The notes: generated by a model from the letters alone, not told the origin. A stretch of 14,948 nucleotides of DNA from an uncultured Ruminococcus sp. (GCA_902772755.1 CACYCD010000092.1:1-14948), one strand, 5' to 3'; counted from the first letter of the stretch, positions 1 to 9,468 are shown. Numbers and translations: made by a program.

Positions 1-2793
1 AAGCAGAGTGCAAAGGTATATGCTTCTGCCTCCGATTGTCCCGTACCTTACAGCGGTGTTGATTTTGAAGTATCTGTAAAAACCCTCAACCCCGACGGTA
101 CTACAGCTTATGAAAAGACAGTCAAGGCACATAAGAGCAAAGAAACCGCTACCTCAGCGACCATAAGCATTCCCGAAGTAGATGACGCTATTGTTACAAA
201 AATCGAGCGTGAACGCAGCGGAAAATTCAAGTATGATCTTTCCGGCGGTTTGGACAGGATCACTGCCAATCTTGAGGAAGGCGATTCTATCACCGTCTAT
301 ACTCAGTCTGAAAATGACATAGTTGTGAATACGTCAGAAACAGAGATCTATCCGCAGTTTGCAGAGCTTGACAGTCTGTGTGTATCTCTTGACGGCGACC
401 ACTGGACGACCTCAAAGCTTGCACTCACGGGACTTACACCCGATACAGAGTATCTGCTTTACTTCAAGCAGGGACCTGTCGGAAGTATCCATACAAAGGT
501 AGTTAAAACTCAGCCCAAGGATTCCGATGTAGGTTTGTATATAGGCAGAATGCCTGTAACAAAGACCGACCCCGGCAATCTCGAAAAAGACGGCTATCAT
601 TATGATGTTGATACAAAAACCCTCACACTCAAAAACTTTACTTACAAGGATATGGGTGTGGACGTATCTTCACTCAAGCTGTTTAACCTGTTCAATATCA
701 GAGCCCAGTCCGTGATATTTGCAAAGGACAGTCTGACAATTGAGCTTTTGGGCGAAAACCGCATTGAAAAGACAGACGGTGAAAGCAATTTCCTCGTTGA
801 AAACGTTATCAATGTACAGGGTGATGTCACATTTACCGGAAGCGGAAACCTCACTCTTGTGGGAACAGGACTTACACAGGCTGTTGCACCCGCAGAGGAT
901 AAGAGTATCTACTTAAAGGGTACCGGTAAGATCACATTTGAAGATACCGCTATAGGTCTTTATCCCACAGGTTCGGGAAAAGTTCGCTACACAAACGGTG
1001 AGCTTGATTATAATGGAAATACCGCTCTGTTTGACGGAACCTATATTACAGGCAACCTAGTGATTTCTAACGAAGTATTTGTAAGCTCTTCTGCCGAGCA
1101 TCCCTACAAGCTCTATGCAGGAAAAGATGATACAGTTGAAGTCAATCATGTATATATCGACAGCGAAAATACCGAAGAGTATAAGAAAATAACCGATAAC
1201 ATAGACCTGCATGACGGTCAGACAATAGTACATCTTGTGCCTCAGCACAGCTTCACCGAAAAGGTTGAAACCGATGAATACTTTGTATCCGGCGACTGTG
1301 CAACCGGTGTTACCTACTATCTGAGCTGTTCCTGCGGAGCTGCCGATCACGAAAATACCTTCACGACCGAACCCTGCGAGCATGTGCTTGTCAGCCACAG
1401 CGGACAGCCGGCAACCTGTATCGAGGACGGCTACAAGGATTACCATACCTGTGAAAATTGTGATTATACAGACTTTGAAGTTATCCAAGCAACCGGTCAC
1501 AGCTATATCCATCACGACGAAGTTCTTCCCACCTGTGATAAGGACGGTTGCCCTGCCTATGATGAGTGTTCAGTCTGCGGATATTCTTCACTTGACAAGA
1601 AGATTCAGCTGTCCTTGGACAATGATAATAATTCATCGGGCAGTAGTTCTCTGAACCCGTCCGGCGACAGTGCAGAGCAAACGGAGATCGTCAGAGATGA
1701 CCTTTGGGTAGCAACGGGTCACGACCTGTTTGCAGTTCCCGAAGTTGCAAACACCTGTACCAAGGACGGTGTGCGTGCTCACTTTAAGTGTACTCACTGC
1801 GGAAACCTCTATGAAGATGAAAACGCTGTGATCAAAACAACAGCCGATGCACTTGTTATCGAAGCAGGTCATGCTTGGGGTGCTTGGACAGTTACAAAAC
1901 AGGCTACCTATAAAGAAACAGGAATTGAAACAAGAGTATGTCAGAAGGATCATAGCCATACCGAAACAAGAAATATCCCTGTTCTCGGACACATTCATCA
2001 CCTTACACTTGTTCCTGCTAAGGAAGCGACCGATACAGAGGACGGCAACCTTGCCTACTACACCTGTGACGGCTGCGAATACTGGTTTGAGGACGCTGAG
2101 GGAACAAAGATACTTGATGACAAATCAAGCGTAATTATCCCCAAAAAGGTCAAGCCGACCGACCCGACTGCAACAGAACCGACAGCAACCGAGCCGAGCG
2201 TGACTACACCTACCGCACCTACTGTTACCACACCTACCGAACCGACAGAGCCGAGCGTAACTACACCGACTGAGCCGACCACAGTCAAGCCGACTGAGCC
2301 TGTAAAGAAAACGCCCAAGCTGTCAAAGACTTCCCTGACGCTCAAATCGGGCAAAACCGCAAAGCTGAACGTCAGCGGAGGAAAAGCTTCAAAATGGACT
2401 TCCTCAAATACCAAGATCGCCACTGTGACGAAAGCAGGTAAGGTAACAGCTCTTAAGAAGGGCAGTGCAAAAATCACCGTAAAGCTCACTGACGGTACAA
2501 AGCTGACCTGCAAGCTTAAAGTAAGCACAAGCCCCACCATAAAAGTAGGCACAAAGAAATTTAATGCAAAAACCACATACTCCTTTGCCAAGAAGAAGGG
2601 TCTATCAATTAAGATCACGGGCAAGGCTGCAAGCGTAGGAAATAAGTATGCTACAAGCAACAAGAAGATAGCCAAAGTAACCTCCAACGCTGCGGCAACA
2701 ACCGTTAAGATCAAGGGTTATAAGAAGGGCAAAGCCACAATTACTGTCAAAGTAAACGGTGTAGCCTTTAAGATCAAAGTAAAAGTCAAGTAA
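1..2793 (+). CDS. Large secreted multidomain surface protein, 5' end outside the window
   Basis: The frame is open from base 1, so 930 residues of a longer protein are visible and the start and signal peptide lie to the left. Visible residues: 1-170 beta-rich with a fibronectin-III-like stretch (LTGLTPDTEYLLYF near 142-155). From 177 (VGLYIGRMPVTKTDPGNLEK) to about 390 it resembles the Cthe_2159-like beta-helix carbohydrate-binding domain. Residues 435-700 are Cys-rich repeats with CxxC pairs (YHTCENC, YDECSVC, HFKCTHC, YYTCDGC), interrupted near 540-560 by a Ser/Asn-rich insert. Residues 718-770 are a Thr/Pro linker. Residues 771-930 are two lysine-rich group 2 Ig-like (Big_2) domains (KIATVTKAGKVTALKKGSAK is typical). 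No LPxTG motif, terminal membrane helix or dockerin is visible. An extracellular adhesion or glycan-binding role is inferred from domain types only. The gene shares its linker and C-terminal plan with its downstream neighbour. Confidence 0.85.
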   Translation, partial: KQSAKVYASASDCPVPYSGVDFEVSVKTLNPDGTTAYEKTVKAHKSKETATSATISIPEVDDAIVTKIERERSGKFKYDLSGGLDRITANLEEGDSITVYTQSENDIVVNTSETEIYPQFAELDSLCVSLDGDHWTTSKLALTGLTPDTEYLLYFKQGPVGSIHTKVVKTQPKDSDVGLYIGRMPVTKTDPGNLEKDGYHYDVDTKTLTLKNFTYKDMGVDVSSLKLFNLFNIRAQSVIFAKDSLTIELLGENRIEKTDGESNFLVENVINVQGDVTFTGSGNLTLVGTGLTQAVAPAEDKSIYLKGTGKITFEDTAIGLYPTGSGKVRYTNGELDYNGNTALFDGTYITGNLVISNEVFVSSSAEHPYKLYAGKDDTVEVNHVYIDSENTEEYKKITDNIDLHDGQTIVHLVPQHSFTEKVETDEYFVSGDCATGVTYYLSCSCGAADHENTFTTEPCEHVLVSHSGQPATCIEDGYKDYHTCENCDYTDFEVIQATGHSYIHHDEVLPTCDKDGCPAYDECSVCGYSSLDKKIQLSLDNDNNSSGSSSLNPSGDSAEQTEIVRDDLWVATGHDLFAVPEVANTCTKDGVRAHFKCTHCGNLYEDENAVIKTTADALVIEAGHAWGAWTVTKQATYKETGIETRVCQKDHSHTETRNIPVLGHIHHLTLVPAKEATDTEDGNLAYYTCDGCEYWFEDAEGTKILDDKSSVIIPKKVKPTDPTATEPTATEPSVTTPTAPTVTTPTEPTEPSVTTPTEPTTVKPTEPVKKTPKLSKTSLTLKSGKTAKLNVSGGKASKWTSSNTKIATVTKAGKVTALKKGSAKITVKLTDGTKLTCKLKVSTSPTIKVGTKKFNAKTTYSFAKKKGLSIKITGKAASVGNKYATSNKKIAKVTSNAAATTVKIKGYKKGKATITVKVNGVAFKIKVKVK
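2149..2313 (+). repeat. Degenerate Thr/Pro/Glu-coding repeat (linker of the first surface protein)
   Basis: Short imperfect units encode ATEPT, VTTPT and PTEPT, giving an unstructured Thr/Pro linker of about 53 residues between the Cys-rich region and the Ig-like domains. Such linkers are common in Ruminococcus-type secreted proteins and are likely O-glycosylation or spacer regions. The function is inferred from composition only. Confidence 0.8.
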
Positions 2794-2801
2794 AATTCTG
2801 A

Positions 2802-2833
2802 AATTTCTCCCGGGTTCACGCTCGGGAGAAATT
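2802..2833 (+). terminator. 11-bp perfect hairpin between the two surface-protein genes
   Basis: AATTTCTCCCG (2802-2812) pairs perfectly with CGGGAGAAATT (2823-2833) around a 10-base loop, 8 bases after the stop codon. The bases that follow (ATCAATTGCATCTTT) are not a clean U-tract. It may be a weak terminator, a 3'-end stabilising stem or a processing site. No promoter is visible between it and the next gene at 2863, so partial read-through is likely. Confidence 0.55.
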
Positions 2834-2862
2834 ATCAATTGCATCTTTAAAAGGAGCAGGCT

Positions 2863-5800
2863 ATGAAAACAAGCAAATTGCTGCGGATGATAAGCGTTCT
2901 TCTGTCAGTAATGATATTATCATCGGTCTTGACTGTATTTCCGGTTTTTGCAGCAGTATCGGGAGAAACAGGTTCCTGTACTTGGTCATTTGACGAGAGT
3001 ACGGGCATTATTCGCATATCTGCAAAGAATGGCGGATTGATGCCCGATTACGAGCATTACAATACAAAACGCTGGACTGATGAAAACGGAGTAAAACACG
3101 ACAGCGACCTTCCGTGGTACTCATATAAGAGCAAAATTAAATCTGTCATTTTAGGATATGGAGTAAAATATATCGGTAAGGGTGCTTTTAACGGATTGAA
3201 AAATTCAGGAACCGGAATAGAGGTCTATCTATGCTCAGGCGTCAGTCTGGGAGAGCTGTCGTTCGGCAATTCCGTGATTACCTCTATTGATTTCGGCAAT
3301 ATCGGCAACATCGGTGAAAAGGCTTTCTATGGCACACAGCTTCCCAATGAACTGTACATCAATGCGGAATATATCGGAAAAAATGCCTTTGAAAGCACAA
3401 AGATCACCAAGCTGACCTTCGGCAGCAAATTGACAAAAATAGATGATTATGCTTTTTCCGGCTGTTCAAAGCTGCGTACTGTCAGCTTTAACTCAAATCT
3501 TCGCACCATAGGAGCCTATGCTTTTGCAGGCTTTACGTCACCTTATGACAAGACCGGTCTTTATGTTCCTTCAACCGTGGTAACTATCGGAGAACGTGCA
3601 TTCGGATTTTCAACAGGTGGCAGCAAGAGCTATAAGTTTATAATGTTTACAGAAAAGAACTCTGCCGCCGATAAGTACGCACAGGAAAATGAGCTTCCAG
3701 TGGAATACGGCAAGCAGTTTTTCACCAACTACTACAATGCCGACTGGACTCTGGACAAAACGAACGGTATACTGTGCTTGAACTGTGAAACTACTCAGCA
3801 GTATGATGAACAGGGTTGGAACAGTAAAATGATCACTCCCGATGCTTCCGATGAATACTGGAGCAATTTTGCGGATCAGTATGGCTCTTATGTAAGGACA
3901 GTTCAGATCGGAACAAGAAATGATTATACAAATGTGATAAACGAAATTTCAACCGGATTTTCCTTGTTCAAAAATCTCAATACGGTTGAAATTTTTGACA
4001 AGAGCGTTACCGTTATTCAGGACAAAGCATTTAAAGGAGCAAAAAATCTTAAGTCCGTCACCCTATCGGAAAATATGGAAACAATAGGGGAGGAAGCCTT
4101 TGCCGACTGCTCAAGCTTGCAAACGGTAAACTTTAACAACAGCATTAAAGAGATCAAGGACGGAGCATTTTCCGGCTGCGGTCTGTTATCTTTAAAGATA
4201 GGCGATAAAATCGAAAATAAAGAAGAAAACGAAGAACTTAAAATCGGAAAAAACGCATATAAATACTGTACTTCTCTTGCATCGGTTTATCTTGGAGAGA
4301 GAGTTTCTGCAATTCCCGACAGCTGTTTCGAGGGCTGCATAAAGCTGAATAATGTTGAATACTCAAATAAGCTGTCATCTATAGGCGACAGTGCTTTCAA
4401 AAACTGCCGTACCCTTAAAACCATTATGATCGGCAAGGAACTCAGCTCAATAGGCAGTGAAGCGTTTTTGAATACCGAGGTCAGCGGATTATTTATCCCT
4501 GCGGAAATAACCGATATCGGTTCACAGGCACTGTGCTATTATAATGACGGGTCATCGTCATTTGTAAACAGTGACGCCGTACTGTATGTATCTGAGGACT
4601 CTGCCGCTCTTAATTATGCCAAATCCAACGGAATTAAGTACGAAATAAATGCAGGCGGATCATTAGGAAATACCTCTTGGCGATATAATCCAACTACTTT
4701 TGAGCTGATTATCAGCGGAAAAGGTGAGATGGAGGAATTTTCCGTTTCAAACACCGCCCCTTGGATGGAGTATGCCTACAAGATCAAGAGTGTAAAAATC
4801 GGTGACGGCATTACAACTATATCCCGTAAAGCATTTGCAGATGATTTTTTGAACATGGAGTCGGTGACAATAGGCGACTCGGTACACAGTATAGGTATGC
4901 AGGCATTTTACAACTGTCCGCTTAAAACGGTCACAATTCCCGAATCCGTGACCGAAATACGCAAACAGGCATTCGGATATCTTGAAAACGCATACGGTGA
5001 TGTTTCAAAGAATACCGACCTAGTTATGCGTATAAAAAAAGGTAGTGCAGCCGAAACCTACGCTGTAGACAATGGGCTGAACTACGAATTTACTGTAACA
5101 GGCGGTGATACAGGCGAATGTACCTGGCTATGCGACCCAAATACTTCCTCGCTGACAATTTCAGGCAACGGAAAAATGGGAAGCTATGAAAAATCATTTG
5201 ACACCCCTTGGTGTAGCTTTAGTGATGAAATCAAGTATATCTATATTGAAAACGGTGTAACAAATGTCGGAAAAAAAGCATTTATGAGCATAAGCAACCT
5301 TGAGAAGGTATTTCTCCCTGAAACAATATTGGAGATCGAAGAGGGTGCTTTTGCAAATGATGAAAAGCTGAAAGATATTTATATCCCCTCCAAATGTGAA
5401 ACAATAGCTGACCGCTCGCTGGGATTTAGCTATCTATATCCCGATGTTGATGACATAACAGGAATTCTTGATCACGATTTTCTCATTATGTCTTTAGATC
5501 CGTCATCGGAAGCCATAAATTATGCCCGCAGCCGTTTTAATATGAAATACGATTATGTTCGTGAAGGCAAAGTTGGTAACTGTATCTGGCAGTACAACTA
5601 CGCCGATACACTGACTGTCACGGGAAAAGGTTCATTGGAATGTGAGAGCTTCCCCTGGGACGAGTACCGTAACGAAATAGCAAAGTTAGTTGTAGATTAC
5701 GGAATAATCACTGTACCTGATAATGCTTTTGCCCATTGTCCCAACCTTAAAACAGTGCAGATATATGACACAGTCACGTCCATCGGCAAGGGTGTATTTG

Positions 5801-7608
5801 AGGGCGACACGGCATTGGAAAGCTTCTATATTCCGTCCTACGTCACCGAAGTAGAGGAAAGAGTTTTTAAGGACTGCACCGCTCTGGACTGCACCTATAT
5901 TATGCACAACAATATCAAAAAAATCGGGAACAGTGCTTTTGAAAACTGTACTTCGATGTCTTACTATACACTTCCCGAATTTGTCGAAGAAATAGGCGAC
6001 AGAGCTTTTGCGAATACAGGAACGTCATACGTTACATTTCCCGATTCTCTGCGTTCTGTCGGTGAATATGCTTATTTCAATACAGCGATAAAAGATGTTG
6101 ATATACCCGAAACTGTGGAAAAAATCGGTGACTATGCCTTCGGCTTCAAGGGTACGGAAGAGGAGATACAGCCTGCTGCCGATTTCAAGATCACCGCCCT
6201 CAGGGACAGTGCAGGTCATAAATATGCCGAAAAGTACGGTATTGCTTGGATAAACACAGTGGACGGTGATATAGGAGATGTACACTGGGAGTTTGACACT
6301 GAAACATCAGTCCTGACCGTAAGCGGAACGGGCGATATTCCCGACAAATCCAATTCATATTGGGTAAGACACAAGGGAAATATCAAAGAAATAGTTATTC
6401 AGGACGGCATAACGGGAATAGGTGCAAGTAATTTTTCCGGACTTACAAAATCTTTTGCCAAACCCGTCAAGGTCAAAATCCCATATTCGGTGGAGTATAT
6501 CGGAATCAGTGCATTTGCCGATACAGCAATGGAAAGTATTTCTATCCCTGCAAAAGTCAAAAAAATTGATATTTCTGCTTTTTCGGATACCGGTCTGCAA
6601 AATATCAAGATAAATGCCGGTGTGCAGGAAATCGCCGATTATGCTTTTGTCAATACCTGCGAAACCTCCATCGAGATCCCCGACAGTGTTACCAAGTTAG
6701 GTGAATACTCCATCGGATATGACAACTGGTATGGCGGATTAACAAGCTTTGAGATAAGAGCTTATGATGAATATGTTGTCATCGGCTCAAAGGGTAGTGA
6801 GGCGGAAAGATATGTAAATGATAACGAAGGCTTGTTATTCAAAGAGTATATCCCCGAAACCGAACCTACCGAGCCGACAGAAACCGAGCCGACGGCGACA
6901 GAACCTATAGTGACCGATCCAACAGTGACAGAACCGACAGCGACTGAGCCTACAGCAACCGAGCCGACAGTTACCGAACCAACAGCAACCGAGCCAACAG
7001 TAACCGAGCCTACGGTGACTGTGCCGACAGTGACCGAACCTACAGCTACAGAACCGACTGTCCCTATTGCTACTGAGCCTGTAATTGCGGAAAAAACCGA
7101 TATCACCGGCTGGCAGGTCAAAGGTATAAAAAACAAGACCTACACAGGCAGAAAGCTCACTCAGAAAATAACCGTAACTGACGGAAGCAAAACCGCAACT
7201 GTAAAAATTTCCTACAAAAACAATGTAAATGCAGGAAAAGCCACTCTGACAGTCACCGGTACCGGAGATTACACGGGTACTATCGTTAAGACCTTCAAGA
7301 TCGCCAAAGCCACACAAAAAATGAAAGTCAAGACATCAGTAAAATCCGTTAAATATTCGGCAGTGAAGAAAAAAGCTCAGACAGTCAAGAAGGCAATTTC
7401 CGTTACAAAAAGCTATGGAAAGCTGACCTATTCAAAAGTAAGCAAAGGTTCTTCCAAATACCTCACGATTTCAAAGAGCGGAGTAATAACCGTCAAAAAG
7501 AAAACCAAAAGAGGTACTTACAAAATATCAGTAAAAGTAACCGCCAAAGGAAACAATAACTACAAATCCGCCACCAAAACCCTGACAGTCACCATCAAAA
7601 TCAAATGA
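2863..7608 (+). CDS. Secreted BspA-type leucine-rich repeat protein with Thr-Glu-Pro linker and Lys-rich Ig-like tail
   Basis: This gene encodes 1581 residues. The ATG start has AAGGAG 6 bases upstream (2851-2856). The signal peptide has a basic start (MKTSKLLR), a hydrophobic core and likely cleavage after FAA (about 31). Six repeated modules follow. Each opens with a Trp-centred strand (Trp 41, 295, 606, 755, 909, 1142), continues with LRR_5 repeats of the form I.x.IG..AF..C..L..V, and ends in a capping motif like GSAAETYAVDNGLNYEF. Residues 1330-1410 form a Thr-Glu-Pro linker. From Trp1417 come two beta-sandwich domains, the first like MBG/Ig repeats (KTYTGRKLTQKITV), the second extremely lysine-rich. 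No LPxTG, S-layer homology domain or dockerin is seen. BspA-type proteins act in adhesion to host or particles; that role is family knowledge and not shown here. The partner is probably the preceding surface-protein gene, which has the same linker and tail plan. Confidence 0.9.
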   Translation: MKTSKLLRMISVLLSVMILSSVLTVFPVFAAVSGETGSCTWSFDESTGIIRISAKNGGLMPDYEHYNTKRWTDENGVKHDSDLPWYSYKSKIKSVILGYGVKYIGKGAFNGLKNSGTGIEVYLCSGVSLGELSFGNSVITSIDFGNIGNIGEKAFYGTQLPNELYINAEYIGKNAFESTKITKLTFGSKLTKIDDYAFSGCSKLRTVSFNSNLRTIGAYAFAGFTSPYDKTGLYVPSTVVTIGERAFGFSTGGSKSYKFIMFTEKNSAADKYAQENELPVEYGKQFFTNYYNADWTLDKTNGILCLNCETTQQYDEQGWNSKMITPDASDEYWSNFADQYGSYVRTVQIGTRNDYTNVINEISTGFSLFKNLNTVEIFDKSVTVIQDKAFKGAKNLKSVTLSENMETIGEEAFADCSSLQTVNFNNSIKEIKDGAFSGCGLLSLKIGDKIENKEENEELKIGKNAYKYCTSLASVYLGERVSAIPDSCFEGCIKLNNVEYSNKLSSIGDSAFKNCRTLKTIMIGKELSSIGSEAFLNTEVSGLFIPAEITDIGSQALCYYNDGSSSFVNSDAVLYVSEDSAALNYAKSNGIKYEINAGGSLGNTSWRYNPTTFELIISGKGEMEEFSVSNTAPWMEYAYKIKSVKIGDGITTISRKAFADDFLNMESVTIGDSVHSIGMQAFYNCPLKTVTIPESVTEIRKQAFGYLENAYGDVSKNTDLVMRIKKGSAAETYAVDNGLNYEFTVTGGDTGECTWLCDPNTSSLTISGNGKMGSYEKSFDTPWCSFSDEIKYIYIENGVTNVGKKAFMSISNLEKVFLPETILEIEEGAFANDEKLKDIYIPSKCETIADRSLGFSYLYPDVDDITGILDHDFLIMSLDPSSEAINYARSRFNMKYDYVREGKVGNCIWQYNYADTLTVTGKGSLECESFPWDEYRNEIAKLVVDYGIITVPDNAFAHCPNLKTVQIYDTVTSIGKGVFEGDTALESFYIPSYVTEVEERVFKDCTALDCTYIMHNNIKKIGNSAFENCTSMSYYTLPEFVEEIGDRAFANTGTSYVTFPDSLRSVGEYAYFNTAIKDVDIPETVEKIGDYAFGFKGTEEEIQPAADFKITALRDSAGHKYAEKYGIAWINTVDGDIGDVHWEFDTETSVLTVSGTGDIPDKSNSYWVRHKGNIKEIVIQDGITGIGASNFSGLTKSFAKPVKVKIPYSVEYIGISAFADTAMESISIPAKVKKIDISAFSDTGLQNIKINAGVQEIADYAFVNTCETSIEIPDSVTKLGEYSIGYDNWYGGLTSFEIRAYDEYVVIGSKGSEAERYVNDNEGLLFKEYIPETEPTEPTETEPTATEPIVTDPTVTEPTATEPTATEPTVTEPTATEPTVTEPTVTVPTVTEPTATEPTVPIATEPVIAEKTDITGWQVKGIKNKTYTGRKLTQKITVTDGSKTATVKISYKNNVNAGKATLTVTGTGDYTGTIVKTFKIAKATQKMKVKTSVKSVKYSAVKKKAQTVKKAISVTKSYGKLTYSKVSKGSSKYLTISKSGVITVKKKTKRGTYKISVKVTAKGNNNYKSATKTLTVTIKIK
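6850..7090 (+). repeat. Degenerate tandem repeat coding a Thr-Glu-Pro linker
   Basis: About sixteen short units of 12-15 bases encode TEPTA, TEPTV and variants, making an 80-residue acidic Thr-Pro spacer between the leucine-rich modules and the basic Ig-like tail. Codon choice varies from unit to unit (ACA/ACC/ACT, GAA/GAG), so the DNA repeat is imperfect and the protein repeat is better conserved. It resembles the shorter tract at 2149-2313 of the upstream gene. Confidence 0.85.
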
Positions 7609-7626
7609 TCCCTACTTAAATATGCG

Positions 7627-7661
7627 AAAAAGCTGTGCCTGATTTCAAGCACAGCTTTTTT
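7627..7661. terminator. Bidirectional intrinsic terminator between convergent genes
   Basis: AAAAAGCTGTGC (7627-7638) pairs perfectly with GCACAGCTTTTT (7649-7660) around a 10-base loop. The U-rich end follows the stem on the plus strand, and the A-run becomes a U-tract on the minus strand. It therefore serves the surface-protein gene ending at 7608 and the mutase gene ending at 7706. Confidence 0.92.
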
Positions 7662-7705
7662 AGATAAATGTGTTAGGTTATGGGAACTTTCGGTTCAGTG
7701 GGGGG

Positions 7706-9421
7706 TTACAGACCAAGCTGAGCTTTCATATCAGCTGTGATACTGTCGGTGATCTTTACTGACTCTGCATCGGTTTTTCCTACAGCCGTAATATAGAGCT
7801 TTATTTTTGGCTCTGTTCCGCTGGGTCTTACGATCACGGAATTTTTGCCGAGGTCGAACTGGATAACATCGGATTTCGGCAAGTCGATTGAATTTACTTC
7901 ACCGCTTTCGATATCCCTTTCTTCGCTTACAAGGTAATCTCTGATAACCTTGACCTTTTCATTATTTATTACAGAGATGGGATTGCTCCTAAGACCCGAC
8001 ATAAGCTCCTGCATCTTCTTCATTCCGGCAGCACCTTCAAAAGTGAATGACAGGGTAGTGTTCCTGTAATAGCCATATTCTGCATATATTTTATCTATCA
8101 CATTTGCAAGAGTTTTGCCCTGCTTTCTGTAATATGCAGCCATTTCACAGATAAGCATTGACGCAACCACAGCGTCCTTATCCCTTACATAAGTGCCTGC
8201 AAGATAGCCGTAGCTCTCTTCAAAGCCAAAAATATATCTCTCTTTTTCGTTGTTTTTTTCAAGGTTGAGGATTATCTCACCTATGTACTTAAAGCCTGTA
8301 AGAACCGCCCTCAGCTCACAGTTGTATTTTTTGCAAATCTCGTCGATCAGGACAGAGGATACTATCGTTCTGACGACTATCGGCTTTTCAGGCAGAGTAC
8401 CCTGAGCTTTTCTGACGCTGAGAAGGTAGTTTGTCAGCATTATTCCCGTTTCGTTGCCGGTGATAAGTCTGTATGAACCGTCCTCTACAGGCACAGCTAT
8501 GCCAACACGGTCGGAATCGGGATCGGTTGCAAGCAACAGATCGGGCTTCACCTTTTCGCACAGATCCAAGCCGAGCTGCAGAGCTTCCTTTCTTTCGGGG
8601 TTGGGGTAGGGGCAGGTAGTAAAGTTTCCGTCGGGCAGCTCCTGCTCAGGCACTACCGTAACATCATCTATGCCTATCTCCTTGAGAACCCTTCTGACCG
8701 GCTTGTTTCCGCAGCCGTTGAGGGGAGTGTATACGACCTTTAACCCTGCATTTTCGCAAATACCGGGATTTACCTGCTGTTCCTTAACGTTTTTGAGGTA
8801 TTCGGTATAAACCTCGTCCTCAACATATTCTATCATACCCTCTGAAACAGCGGTGTCAAAATCCATTATTTTTACATCTTCAAAAATGTCCAGCTTCTGG
8901 ATCTCGTCATAAACCATACCTGCGGCAACATCTGTCATCTGACAGCCGTCATAGCCGTATGCCTTATAACCGTTGTATTCGGCTGAATTGTGAGAAGCCG
9001 TGACCATAATTCCTGCCTTACATTTAAAATGTCTGACAAGAAAAGACAGTACGGGTGTTGGCTGAAGTTCTTTTGTGATATACACCTTGATACCGTTGGC
9101 TGCCAAAACCTTGGCTGACTCGATCATAAACACGTCGGCTTTTATTCTGCTGTCGTGGCTGATGGCAACCGCACCGCCACCATAGGTATTATTAACATAG
9201 TTGGCAAGTCCCTGTGTTGCCTGACGAACAACGTAGATGTTCATACGGTTTGTTCCTGCACCGATGATTCCTCTCAGACCGGCAGTGCCGAACTTCAGAT
9301 TCTTATAGAATCTGTCGAGGATCTGTTCGTCGTCACCCTGAATTGATTTCAATTCCTCAACGAGGTCATTGTCCTCAGTCGCTTTTTTACACCACACATC
9401 ATATAAAGTCTTGCATTCCAT
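7706..9421 (-). CDS. pgcA: Phosphosugar mutase, alpha-phosphoglucomutase type
   Basis: The 571-residue product belongs to the alpha-D-phosphohexomutase family, which interconverts hexose 1- and 6-phosphates (glucose phosphates for the PgcA branch) in the cytosol. This feeds UDP-glucose and cell-envelope glycan synthesis or glycogen breakdown. Landmarks in order: FGTAGLRG (44-51); phosphoserine loop TASHNS with Ser143; metal-binding DPDSDR (300-305); sugar-binding [11 protein letters not shown] (399-409); phosphate-binding RPSGTEPK (532-539). Its length matches Bacillus PgcA. The serine loop has Ser where TASHNP is usual, and the metal loop has Ser where Ala or Pro is common. The ATG start has AAGGAG 8 bases upstream and its own promoter. 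It is monocistronic here, convergent with the surface-protein gene. Phosphomannomutase activity is also possible. Confidence 0.93.
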   Translation of the reverse strand: MECKTLYDVWCKKATEDNDLVEELKSIQGDDEQILDRFYKNLKFGTAGLRGIIGAGTNRMNIYVVRQATQGLANYVNNTYGGGAVAISHDSRIKADVFMIESAKVLAANGIKVYITKELQPTPVLSFLVRHFKCKAGIMVTASHNSAEYNGYKAYGYDGCQMTDVAAGMVYDEIQKLDIFEDVKIMDFDTAVSEGMIEYVEDEVYTEYLKNVKEQQVNPGICENAGLKVVYTPLNGCGNKPVRRVLKEIGIDDVTVVPEQELPDGNFTTCPYPNPERKEALQLGLDLCEKVKPDLLLATDPDSDRVGIAVPVEDGSYRLITGNETGIMLTNYLLSVRKAQGTLPEKPIVVRTIVSSVLIDEICKKYNCELRAVLTGFKYIGEIILNLEKNNEKERYIFGFEESYGYLAGTYVRDKDAVVASMLICEMAAYYRKQGKTLANVIDKIYAEYGYYRNTTLSFTFEGAAGMKKMQELMSGLRSNPISVINNEKVKVIRDYLVSEERDIESGEVNSIDLPKSDVIQFDLGKNSVIVRPSGTEPKIKLYITAVGKTDAESVKITDSITADMKAQLGL

Positions 9422-9468
9422 ATAAATCTCTCCTTAACCGTACCGCCGGGTACTATAGCTACACAATA

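Noticed and set aside
2058..2714. Minus-strand open frame of 218 codons with VGSVGVVT repeats
   Set aside because: It is the antisense reading of the Thr-Pro linker and Lys-rich Ig domains; its repeats mirror the ACC-GAG-CCG units and it has no ribosome site or promoter.
250..2793. Start of the first surface-protein gene at TTG 250
   Set aside because: This TTG is an internal leucine codon. The same frame is open without a stop from base 1, no ribosome site precedes 250, and the residues before it continue the beta-rich extracellular sequence.
6850..7090. Short regular repeats considered as a CRISPR array
   Set aside because: The units are in frame, 12-15 bases long, degenerate and without unique spacers; they simply code for TEPT-type peptide repeats.
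6762..7317. Minus-strand open frames rich in VGSVAVGSVTVG and in Cys/Arg/Phe
   Set aside because: They are shadows of the Thr-Glu-Pro repeat tract and its flanks in the leucine-rich repeat gene, with no independent support.
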